64,000 nucleotides of DNA from the NCBI RefSeq assembly GCF_000016165.1, contig NC_009253.1:3421484-3485483 (forward strand). The letters are read 5' to 3'. This DNA comes from Desulforamulus reducens MI-1. GTDB taxonomy: Bacteria > Bacillota > Desulfotomaculia > Desulfotomaculales > Desulfotomaculaceae. This document shows, one piece after another, positions 57,847-64,000 of this stretch (positions are counted from its first letter, which is position 1; every line of letters begins with the position of its first letter). The translations under genes were made by a program, and so were the position numbers. The notes under the pieces were generated by a model, which searched no databases, was not told the DNA's origin, and saw nothing but the letters and a program-made list of their open reading frames with translations.

Positions 57847-58164
57847 TTAAACGCAACCAGTGGGCTTGGGCAGACCAGCCAGTTTGCAAGCACCCTTTGC
57901 AGGGCCAGTGGGGAACAGTTCGTAAATACCTTTCAGGCTGTAGCCAGTGTCTTTGCACAGCTTACGAACCATGGGAGCAATGCCGAACTGGAAGAAGTAG
58001 TCACGCAGGTACTTGATTACTTTCCAGTGGTCTTCGGTCAGCTCGTCGATACCTTCTTCTTTGCAGAAGTACTTAGCTACATCTTCAATCCAGGTATCGG
58101 GGTTTAATAAGAAACCATCCTCATCGACTTCAAATTGCTGGCCATTAATTTCAATAAATGCCAT
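57847..58164 (-). CDS. dsrC: DsrC, sulfur carrier protein
   Basis: A 105-residue protein of the DsrC/TusE family. The C-terminal arm LFPTGPAKGACKLAGLPKPTGCV carries both redox cysteines: the penultimate Cys, and the other Cys 11 residues earlier. It accepts the trisulfide from DsrAB and is reduced by the DsrMK membrane complex. WIEDVAKYF and EDHWKVIKYLRDYFFQFGIAP are also conserved. It has an AT-rich upstream region with a TATAAT and may be transcribed separately as well as from dsrMK. Confidence 0.97.
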   Translation of the reverse strand: MAFIEINGQQFEVDEDGFLLNPDTWIEDVAKYFCKEEGIDELTEDHWKVIKYLRDYFFQFGIAPMVRKLCKDTGYSLKGIYELFPTGPAKGACKLAGLPKPTGCV

Positions 58165-58312
58165 TTACAAGCGCACCTCCAGGAGTTTATTTATTCGTAC
58201 CGCAAATGCGGAACACTCATACCATTTTATATTATATACTTTTTATACACTTTTTTGTAGTAGTACAAGCACATATTTTTTAGAAAAGACATACTATATT
58301 ATTTATTTGTAA

Positions 58313-59707
58313 TTACTTGTTAATGGGTGGATACAATGCTAAGCCAACCAAGTCAATAAGACCCTTAACTTCTACGCCAAGTTCATGCTCCTCAACCATG
58401 GGATATAACTGTGCCTTACAAATGGAACAGGGTGCACAGAGAATTCCATCGCCGTTCTTGCCAACACCTGTTTCACGAACCTGCTCAGCCTTCTTAGCAG
58501 AGAACTTGATACGCAGATCGTACATTTCCGGATCATCAAACAGGACTGCGGAACCACCACCACAGCAGAAGTTGCGCTCGCGGTTGGGGTACATTTCCAC
58601 AAAGTTGCTTACTGAAGCATTCATAACAACACGCAACGTATCACACAGGTTGCAAGCTCGACCAAAGTTGCAGGGGTCATGCAGGGTAACTGGTCTGGTA
58701 TTGGCATCTTTGTGTAGAGTTAGGGCACCCTTCTCAATGTAATACCGTACCTCATCGTGCAAGTGTACAATGGGAATACGACCAGGACGATCTAACATAC
58801 CCGGCAGGTACATCTTACCGGTACGCCAGCCGTGACCACACTCGCCCCAAACAATCTTCTTACAGCCTAACTTAAGGGCTTCATCGATAATACGCATGCA
58901 GTTGGCACGCATGGTGTGTCGCTGGTCAAACAGCAAGCCAAAGTTACCCGCTTCGGCAATCTCACTACTCATGGTCCAGTTGGCACCTAGGTAGTGGAAA
59001 AATTTAGCTGCCCCCATCATGGTATTGGGGTTGAGCAGGAAGTCCGCGGAAGACGGAATGTAAAGAATATCGGAATTGGGTTTATCAGTGGGAATTTTAA
59101 TTTCCACGCCAGTTTCCTCTAGCATTTCTTCTTCCAGGAACTCATTGGTATCGAGCAGACCCGGTTTGGGTAAACCAGTGTGGTTACCGGTTTTCTTCAT
59201 GGCAAAACCTACACCAGCCTGAAGCTTGGGCACCATACCCAACCAATGCAACAACTGACGTCCAGCCATGGTGATTTCACAGGTGTCTAAGCCAAAGGGA
59301 CAAGCCAAGGAGCAACGACGGCACTCATTGCACTGGTAGAAATAGGAGAACATTTTCTCTAAATCTTCCAGTTCCAAATCTTTGGCACCAATAAGTTTCG
59401 GGAAGAACTTGCCTTCCGGAGTAAAATACCGCTTATACACCTTACGCAGTAAATCTGCACGGTTAGTAGGAATATTATTAGGATCCCTTGTGCCAAGATA
59501 GGTGTGGCAGTTTTCAGCACAGGCACCACACTTAGTACAGGCTTCAAAGGTAATCATTAGAGAACGAAACTTTTCGCCCAGTTCCTGCAAGTGCTTGATG
59601 GCTGCCTCAACCTTTTGATCATCAGGCACAGGATTGATATCGATTTTTAGCATGTCCGCAGCACTGGCTCTGACAGGCTGCTTTAGACCCGTTTCAGTTA
59701 ATGGCAT
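58313..59707 (-). CDS. dsrK: DsrK, heterodisulfide-reductase-like iron-sulfur protein
   Basis: A 464-residue HdrD-like subunit. Two [4Fe-4S] ferredoxin motifs (CTKCGACAENCHTYLG, about 59-74; CNECRRCSLACPFGLDTC) are followed by two CCG-type domains (TLHDPCNFGRACNLCD; RNFCCGGGSAVLFDD; CAPCSICKAQL) that bind the special catalytic cluster. It is the cytoplasmic subunit of DsrMK that reduces the DsrC trisulfide with electrons from menaquinol. One base separates it from dsrM. Confidence 0.96.
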   Translation of the reverse strand: MPLTETGLKQPVRASAADMLKIDINPVPDDQKVEAAIKHLQELGEKFRSLMITFEACTKCGACAENCHTYLGTRDPNNIPTNRADLLRKVYKRYFTPEGKFFPKLIGAKDLELEDLEKMFSYFYQCNECRRCSLACPFGLDTCEITMAGRQLLHWLGMVPKLQAGVGFAMKKTGNHTGLPKPGLLDTNEFLEEEMLEETGVEIKIPTDKPNSDILYIPSSADFLLNPNTMMGAAKFFHYLGANWTMSSEIAEAGNFGLLFDQRHTMRANCMRIIDEALKLGCKKIVWGECGHGWRTGKMYLPGMLDRPGRIPIVHLHDEVRYYIEKGALTLHKDANTRPVTLHDPCNFGRACNLCDTLRVVMNASVSNFVEMYPNRERNFCCGGGSAVLFDDPEMYDLRIKFSAKKAEQVRETGVGKNGDGILCAPCSICKAQLYPMVEEHELGVEVKGLIDLVGLALYPPINK

Positions 59708-60523
59708 TTACTGCACCCCCCCTGTAGCGGATTGGCCGCCAGAGACGGCATGGCCGGAGCCACCTACTGCAACGCCGGGCAGACCCGGTGCGGGCTCAAC
59801 ATAGGGACGGTTAATAATCCAGCGGTGTGCAAACATACCCGGAATGTGCAGGAGCTTGCTAAAGGGCAGGATTATCATCAGAATTTGAACCAGCAGTAAG
59901 TGTATGACAAATAAAGGCTTGTGCATTACTTCCATGTCAGCAGTAACCGGTGTAAAAGTAAGCAGATTTGCTACATAGTCACGAACAGGCTCATAATGAA
60001 TACCCCATTCTGGCACAAAGCGCATTAAGTTACCAGCAGTTACAATGGCAATTAATAATAACAAGTGAAGATAGTCACTGGGGGCAGAGATTTCTTTTAC
60101 CGCTTGCACAGTCATTCTACGGTACAGCAAGTACAATAAAGCAAGTACGATTACCACACCAAAGGATGTTCCCAGCAGATTGGACAAATACTCACTGGTG
60201 TGTGCAGAAGTCATGCCAATGTAGTAAAATTGCAGACCCAATAGGCCAATACCCATGACGTGCCCACCAAGAATGGAAAACAATGCTACGTGCATAATCC
60301 ACGCACCAGTCCAAACAGGCTTGTCAGATTTGTACAGGCTACGGAAGAAAACCGCTTCTAGAGCAATGTCCAGCATAGCACCGGTTTGGGTGGTGGGTGC
60401 CGGGGTCAAGGTAATGTTATGGACAATGCGCCCACTGGCCCACCTGCCCATTCTGTAAAGAAGACCAATTGTTAAAACAAGCACTGAAATATAAGGAAGA
60501 ATCTGTAAGGTAAAATAGGTCAC
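59708..60523 (-). CDS. dsrM: DsrM, membrane cytochrome b subunit
   Basis: A 271-residue membrane protein with five transmembrane helices, related to NarI-type cytochrome b. Candidate heme ligands are in MHVALFSILGGHVMG and HKPLFVIHLLLVQILMIILPFSKLLH. It oxidises menaquinol and feeds DsrK. The GTG start at 60523 follows GAAGGAGGTGTAGCA; the longer frame from 60556 is rejected. The last 30 residues are a Gly-rich tail (GVAVGGSGHAVSGGQSATGG) of unknown role. No dsrJOP genes adjoin. Confidence 0.95.
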   Translation of the reverse strand: MTYFTLQILPYISVLVLTIGLLYRMGRWASGRIVHNITLTPAPTTQTGAMLDIALEAVFFRSLYKSDKPVWTGAWIMHVALFSILGGHVMGIGLLGLQFYYIGMTSAHTSEYLSNLLGTSFGVVIVLALLYLLYRRMTVQAVKEISAPSDYLHLLLLIAIVTAGNLMRFVPEWGIHYEPVRDYVANLLTFTPVTADMEVMHKPLFVIHLLLVQILMIILPFSKLLHIPGMFAHRWIINRPYVEPAPGLPGVAVGGSGHAVSGGQSATGGVQ

Positions 60524-60653
60524 TGCTACACCTCCTTCAAATTTTAAAAAACTCATTATGCTTATCTAATTACCTAGCTTGCAATTTGCTATAATGTCTT
60601 ATATCCGCAACACCACTCCCAGCCCAGAACGAGTTAAGTATATTTACAAAGAA

Positions 60654-60842
60654 TTAAAGCTCCTGCAGAGTACAAGCTTCGTTCGGACAAGTTACCACAC
60701 AGGTTTCACAACCCATGCAGTCGGTTTCAGCCCCAGTTACTTCTGCCTTACCATCAACCATGCCCAAGATGCCTGCGGGACAAGCATCAATGCATTCACC
60801 ACAGCCTTCACACTTGTCGGCATCAATTGAAACTACATACAT
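60654..60842 (-). CDS. 2[4Fe-4S] ferredoxin
   Basis: A 62-residue bacterial ferredoxin. CEGCGECIDACPAG and CMGCETCVVTCPNEAC bind two [4Fe-4S] clusters. The ATG at 60842 follows GGAGGGTTGTGGA; a longer frame from 60878 is less likely. It lies 130 bases upstream of dsrM and may exchange electrons with DsrMK or serve IorAB; both are inferences. Confidence 0.93.
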   Translation of the reverse strand: MYVVSIDADKCEGCGECIDACPAGILGMVDGKAEVTGAETDCMGCETCVVTCPNEACTLQEL

Positions 60843-60943
60843 TCCACAACCCTCCTTTGGTAAATATTTATAATTCATTGGGTTGGGCTAGGGTTTGGTA
60901 CTTATACCGCTTCATAAGGGCATGTTTAACCTGTATGAGGGTG

Positions 60944-60949
60944 ATTATA
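60944..60949 (-). promoter_or_regulatory. -10 element of the ferredoxin-dsrMK operon
   Basis: A perfect TATAAT on the minus strand about 100 bases before the ferredoxin start. The -35 (CTTAAG/TTAAGT) is weak, which may mean activation is needed. Confidence 0.5.
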
Positions 60950-61021
60950 GAGCCTATTCGCTGAAACTTAAGTTATTCCTTCTTGAATAGTCACTTTTTT
61001 TTGACAAATAGCTCGGCTAAT

Positions 61022-61046
61022 GTCTGATTTCATGTCAGACTTTTTT
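61022..61046 (+). terminator. Orphan plus-strand terminator
   Basis: GTCTGA-TTTCATG-TCAGAC followed by TTTTTT on the plus strand. There is no upstream plus-strand gene; it would end a transcript running antisense to the ferredoxin leader. The rest of the 60843-61306 gap holds only a GTTAAG/CTTAAC hairpin (61145-61164). Confidence 0.6.
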
Positions 61047-61306
61047 ATGTTAAGTTGATAAAATAAGCTCCTATAGAAATATAACATTGAATTACCTATT
61101 CCGTAAAGGTGTTCTTACTGTCTTCCTTGGTCAGTTTTAGCACGTTAAGTTGTTTTCCTTAACTGGTTTTCTTAATTCGAAGATAAGATTACTGGTTTCA
61201 ATTTATTCCAGCTTTTTTCTTGTTCTTTCTTGTTTTTAGCCATCTTTATTTTTCTAGTAGGATTTTTTGTATGGTTGGAGAAAATAAAAATGTGGAGGTG
61301 AAAAAT

Positions 61307-61720
61307 ATGTCAGTTTATGAAATGGCACTTGAATTGGGAAAAAACTTATCCACCACCGAAGAGTATCAAAGGGTATTAGATACACAAAGGGCTGTGGCAA
61401 TGGACCAGGAAGCTCGCTCCCTGGTTAAGGAATTTCAACAGTTACAACAATCCTACCAACGGATGCAAATGATGGGGCACCAACTTACCAAGGAAAACAT
61501 GGCAACCTTGGAAGAAATGGAGAAAAAAGCCACCGCGCACCCTTTAGTAGAAGAGTATCTTGCAGCCCAGTCCCAATTCTATGAAGTGGTAAATGAAGTT
61601 AACGTAAAAATTCAAGAAGGTCTGAAAGGTCCTGAAAAGGATGTACCCCAAGCCCAAGGAGGATGCAGTTGCTCTTCCAATGACAGCGGTGTTTGCGGCG
61701 GTTCCTGCTCCGGTTGCTAA
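61307..61720 (+). CDS. YlbF/YmcA family protein with cysteine-rich tail
   Basis: A 137-residue all-helical protein. SVYEMALELGKNLSTTEEYQRVLDTQRAVAMDQEARSLVKEFQQLQQSYQRMQMMG and HPLVEEYLAAQSQFYEVVNEVNVKIQEGL match the YlbF/YmcA fold (PF06133). In B. subtilis these proteins with YaaT help RNase Y processing and influence sporulation, competence and biofilms. The last 20 residues carry six cysteines (GGCSCSS, GVCGGSCSGC), a likely metal or iron-sulfur site. The ATG follows GGAGGTGAAAAAT; an upstream frame start at 61220 is rejected. Plus strand, opposite the dsr genes. Confidence 0.87.
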   Translation: MSVYEMALELGKNLSTTEEYQRVLDTQRAVAMDQEARSLVKEFQQLQQSYQRMQMMGHQLTKENMATLEEMEKKATAHPLVEEYLAAQSQFYEVVNEVNVKIQEGLKGPEKDVPQAQGGCSCSSNDSGVCGGSCSGC

Positions 61721-61739
61721 CATTATAAAGAGACCTACT

Positions 61740-61768
61740 TAACCCCCACTTCTCTAGGTGGGGGTTAA
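61740..61768 (+). terminator. Terminator after the ylbF-family gene
   Basis: TTAACCCCCAC pairs with GTGGGGGTTAA around a short loop. Strong stem, weak T-tail (GTCTTGG). Confidence 0.78.
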
Positions 61769-61837
61769 GTCTTGGCAAACCTTTCTAGCGCTACTTTGTC
61801 AACATACTAAACCGTCCTTCAAAGGGACAGTTCCTTG

Positions 61838-62479
61838 TCAGTCTTTGCTTTTGATAATGAGCAACAGGCCGCTGGCCAGCTCAATTTTACCCGTCTCCCC
61901 CGACAGTACATTGCTGATTCCCAGGGAATGTCCAACCACCAGTGTCGCATTATACAGGGGATATTGAAACCCTGTGAGGGTAATGCCTGTAACTTGCTGG
62001 GTCAGGGGGAGCAAAGATATCTGTGTGAATTGATCCTTCTTTATTATTGCCTGATCCTTGATGAGAAAAATCTCATTTTTCTCATCAACAATGCAGCAAG
62101 GGACCCCTTCCTGTAAGGCCTTGGCCAATAAGTGAATATTGGCCAGACTGTGGTCAAAGCGGTCTCCCAAAACACCCAGCAGGATAATTTCCCCAGGTTT
62201 GCGTTGTAACGCCCAGTTAAAGGCCATTTCCGTATCGGTCTCATCCTTCTGAACCGGATCACAGGATAAATATTCTTTGCTTTCTTCCTTTATCCTAGCC
62301 AATTGGCTGTGGGTTACCGAATCAAAATCCCCTATGGCCATATCCGGGGATATACCGTTCTCGATGAGAAAATAGGCCCCCCGATCAACACCTAAAAGAA
62401 AATCTCCCGGCGCTATTTTCTTTAAAGCCCAGGACCCCAGGTTACCCCCGGAAAATATTAACGTTCTGTTTTGTGTCAT
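61838..62479 (-). CDS. thiN: Thiamine pyrophosphokinase
   Basis: A 213-residue enzyme that converts thiamine to thiamine diphosphate. LGVDRGAYFLIENGISPDMAIGDFDSV, DETDTEMAFNWAL and LGVLGDRFDHSLANIHLL match the TPK catalytic and binding motifs. The start is uncertain: the ATG at 62479 (MTQNRTLIF) or the one at 62512; GGGAGGAG lies 12 bases before the former. It overlaps the upstream ABC ATPase gene, so the three thiamine-related genes are one operon. Confidence 0.92.
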   Translation of the reverse strand: MTQNRTLIFSGGNLGSWALKKIAPGDFLLGVDRGAYFLIENGISPDMAIGDFDSVTHSQLARIKEESKEYLSCDPVQKDETDTEMAFNWALQRKPGEIILLGVLGDRFDHSLANIHLLAKALQEGVPCCIVDEKNEIFLIKDQAIIKKDQFTQISLLPLTQQVTGITLTGFQYPLYNATLVVGHSLGISNVLSGETGKIELASGLLLIIKSKD

Positions 62480-63278
62480 GAAGACGGTTCTCCTCCCAGT
62501 TGAAAAGCCCATTCTCCAAATATCGGTAGACCTTTTCTTTTATTCGAGCAAAGGCACTGTTTGTTGTTATGCGCGGATTACGGGGTCTGGGTAACTGCAC
62601 CATTATTTCTGCCTGTAACCTGCCCGGCCTAGGTGAAAGTAGGTAAATGCGGTCCGAAAGAAGAATGGCTTCATCTATATCATGGGTAACAAACAACACT
62701 GAAGGCTTAAATTGCTCCCAAATATCCAAAAGCCATTGCTGCATTTGAATTTTTGTTAGGGCATCTAATTTACCAAAGGGCTCGTCCAGCAGCAGCAGGT
62801 CCCTTTTGCATAGATACGTCCTTAATAAAGCCGCCCGCTGCCTCATACCGCCCGAAAGCATATCCGGGTAACTGTGGGCGAACTTCTCTAAGCCAAAAAC
62901 CGGTAGTAAGTCCAAGGCTTCTTTGCGAGCCTCTGCGATACCGATCCTTTGTAATTGTAAGGGAATTATCACGTTATCAAGGACCGTTCTCCAGGGAAAC
63001 AGCAAATCACTCTGGGGCATATAGCTGACATAACCCCGTTTCCCAACAATGGACTGCTTTCCCAACAATATATCTCCCTCATCGGGGTTAGACAAGCCTG
63101 CCACCATATCCAACAAGGTACTTTTTCCGCAACCACTCGGGCCAAGGATGCTGACAAATTCTCCAGCCGCCACCGCCAGAGAAACACGGTCCAAGGCCAT
63201 GACAACCGGCTGATTATTTTGATGAAAACTTTTACTGACGGCCTTAACAAAAAGCCCGTGGTCCAGCATTTTACCCAC
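62442..63278 (-). CDS. thiZ: ABC transporter ATPase, ThiZ-like
   Basis: A 278-residue ATPase of the nitrate/sulfonate/taurine-type subfamily. Walker A (LGPSGCGKSTLLDMVAG), signature (LSGGMRQRAALLRTYL), Walker B (LLLLDEPFGKLDALT) and H-loop (FVTHDIDEAILLSDR) are complete. Linked to an NMT1-like binding protein and thiN, it probably energises uptake of a thiamine pyrimidine precursor, as ThiXYZ does; the permease lies outside the window. Confidence 0.85.
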   Translation of the reverse strand: MGKMLDHGLFVKAVSKSFHQNNQPVVMALDRVSLAVAAGEFVSILGPSGCGKSTLLDMVAGLSNPDEGDILLGKQSIVGKRGYVSYMPQSDLLFPWRTVLDNVIIPLQLQRIGIAEARKEALDLLPVFGLEKFAHSYPDMLSGGMRQRAALLRTYLCKRDLLLLDEPFGKLDALTKIQMQQWLLDIWEQFKPSVLFVTHDIDEAILLSDRIYLLSPRPGRLQAEIMVQLPRPRNPRITTNSAFARIKEKVYRYLENGLFNWEENRLHDTKQNVNIFRG

Positions 63279-63289
63279 CTACTTTAACT

Positions 63290-64000
63290 TTACTGGGGAA
63301 GGAATTCATTGGTAAAGGCCTCTTTCGGGTTTATATTTTTCTCAATCAAACCCCGTTGAAACATCCAATCGGCATAACGGGCCCAAACTTCTTCCTTCTG
63401 TTCCCCCCATCGTGGGGCATCTTCCTGATATTTTTGGCTTACCCACCCCTGACTGGCTTTTACCAGATCGGCATTCAATTCAGGTGCATTCTCTAATAGT
63501 ATTTCTGCGGCTCCAGTAGGATTTTCAATACTCCACTGGTAGCCTTTGGCTGTGGCAGCCATAAATTTTTTAACCAGTTCCTTTTGTTCGGAAATGTGTT
63601 GTTCATTTGTTGCAATAACCGGGGTATAGTAGTCCAGGGCCGGGTCTAAATCCTTCAGCATAATTAGATTTAGGTCCATACCCCTCCTTTGGGCTTCCAC
63701 ACCATCCCAGCCATAATAGATCCATTCAAAATCAGCATCCCGCCCAATGGAGTTGAAAAAATCCGTGGCACCCAGAGTTATATTTTGCACCTTTTCAGGA
63801 CTGGCACCAGCCTTTTCCATCACAGCCTTGATAACGGCTTCCTCCACCGGGGAGCCCCAACCACCATATCGCTTACCTGCAAAATCTTTGGGGGAATTGA
63901 TGTTTGCTTCCTTAAGTGAAGCAAAGGCAGAAGTATTATGCTGGATAATTGCTGCCACGGACACCAGGGGAATGCCGGTGGACCGAGCTTGGGTAACACT
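63290..64000 (-). CDS. thiY: ABC transporter substrate-binding protein, ThiY/NMT1-like (partial, N-terminus off window)
   Basis: At least 237 C-terminal residues are present; the frame continues off the right edge. SVAAIIQHNTSAFASLKEANINSPKDFAGKRYG, IYYGWDGVEAQRRGMDLNLIMLKD, and EQHISEQKELVKKFMAATAKGYQWSIENP match NMT1/THI5-like periplasmic-type binding proteins. In operon with a thiZ-like gene and thiN it likely binds formylaminopyrimidine or another HMP precursor. Any TPP riboswitch would lie upstream, outside the window. Confidence 0.82.
   Translation of the reverse strand, partial: SVTQARSTGIPLVSVAAIIQHNTSAFASLKEANINSPKDFAGKRYGGWGSPVEEAVIKAVMEKAGASPEKVQNITLGATDFFNSIGRDADFEWIYYGWDGVEAQRRGMDLNLIMLKDLDPALDYYTPVIATNEQHISEQKELVKKFMAATAKGYQWSIENPTGAAEILLENAPELNADLVKASQGWVSQKYQEDAPRWGEQKEEVWARYADWMFQRGLIEKNINPKEAFTNEFLPQ

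Noticed and set aside
57650-57958. 102-codon minus-strand frame overlapping dsrC
   Set aside because: Shadow of dsrC in another frame that runs through its terminator and the repeat.

Overview
The window looks like chromosomal DNA of a spore-forming, sulfate-reducing Firmicute of the Desulfotomaculum/Desulforamulus type. Three things point there: complete dissimilatory sulfite reductase genes (dsrABD, and ferredoxin-dsrMK-dsrC-dsrN without dsrJOP); a large set of sporulation and germination genes (spoIIID, spoIIQ-like, spoIID, spo0F, sleB, ypeB); and a Bacillus-like gene order. Almost every gene is on the minus strand. The clear plus-strand genes are a NicO-type metal transporter, a ylbF-family gene and probably one small unknown ORF. 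The genus is an inference from gene content; no rRNA, tRNA, CRISPR or insertion sequence was seen.

Layout. 0-4.3 kb: cell-surface genes (a truncated TolC-like protein, an S-layer-like protein with a copper-amine-oxidase-like domain, and a protein joining that domain to a degenerate metallo-beta-lactamase fold). 4.3-10 kb: mbl, spoIIID, spoIIQ-like, spoIID and murA, with repeat-rich gaps. 10.2-17.5 kb: the F1Fo ATP synthase operon (atpZ-I-B-E-F-H-A-G-D-C), ending in two tandem terminators. 17.7-24 kb: wecB, mazG-like, comEB, glyA, rpiB, ywlE, mntP and sua5. 24-43 kb: a NicO transporter, an exported flavoprotein, prmC, prfA, yqhQ, rpmE, an odd plus-strand unit (structured leader plus a 112-aa ORF), a LysM/M23 peptidase, rho, fsa, fba, a zinc-ribbon protein, spo0F, a Yip1-like protein, sppA, pyrG, a XapX miniprotein, argS and ywiB. 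From mbl to argS the order largely mirrors the B. subtilis mbl-spoIIID-spoIIQ-spoIID-murAA-atp-glyA-ywl-prfA-rpmE-rho-tal-fba-spo0F-pyrG-argS region.

43-61 kb is the metabolic centre. dsrABD has its own sigma-70-like promoter, a long leader and a 19-bp terminator. Ferredoxin-dsrM-dsrK-dsrC-dsrN lies about 11 kb away. Between them are two units that read as one pathway. The first is a T-box-controlled Lrp-family regulator plus aminotransferase. The second is a sodium symporter, phenylacetate-CoA ligase and indolepyruvate:ferredoxin oxidoreductase, preceded by an unusual array of 15-bp repeats. T-box control implies induction under amino-acid starvation, so the pathway may run reductively, turning imported aryl acids into aromatic amino acids. 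sleB-ypeB sits beside them. The window ends in a thiamine-related unit: a partial thiY-like gene, a thiZ-like gene and thiN.

Outside the genes, a modular intergenic repeat family recurs at about ten places. Its pieces form hairpins, some placed as terminators and one inside a promoter. The signals most worth a second look are the T-box/aryl-acid gene set, the 15-bp array, the structured leader near 30.4 kb, the repeat family, and a two-carboxylate motif in the ATP synthase c subunit.
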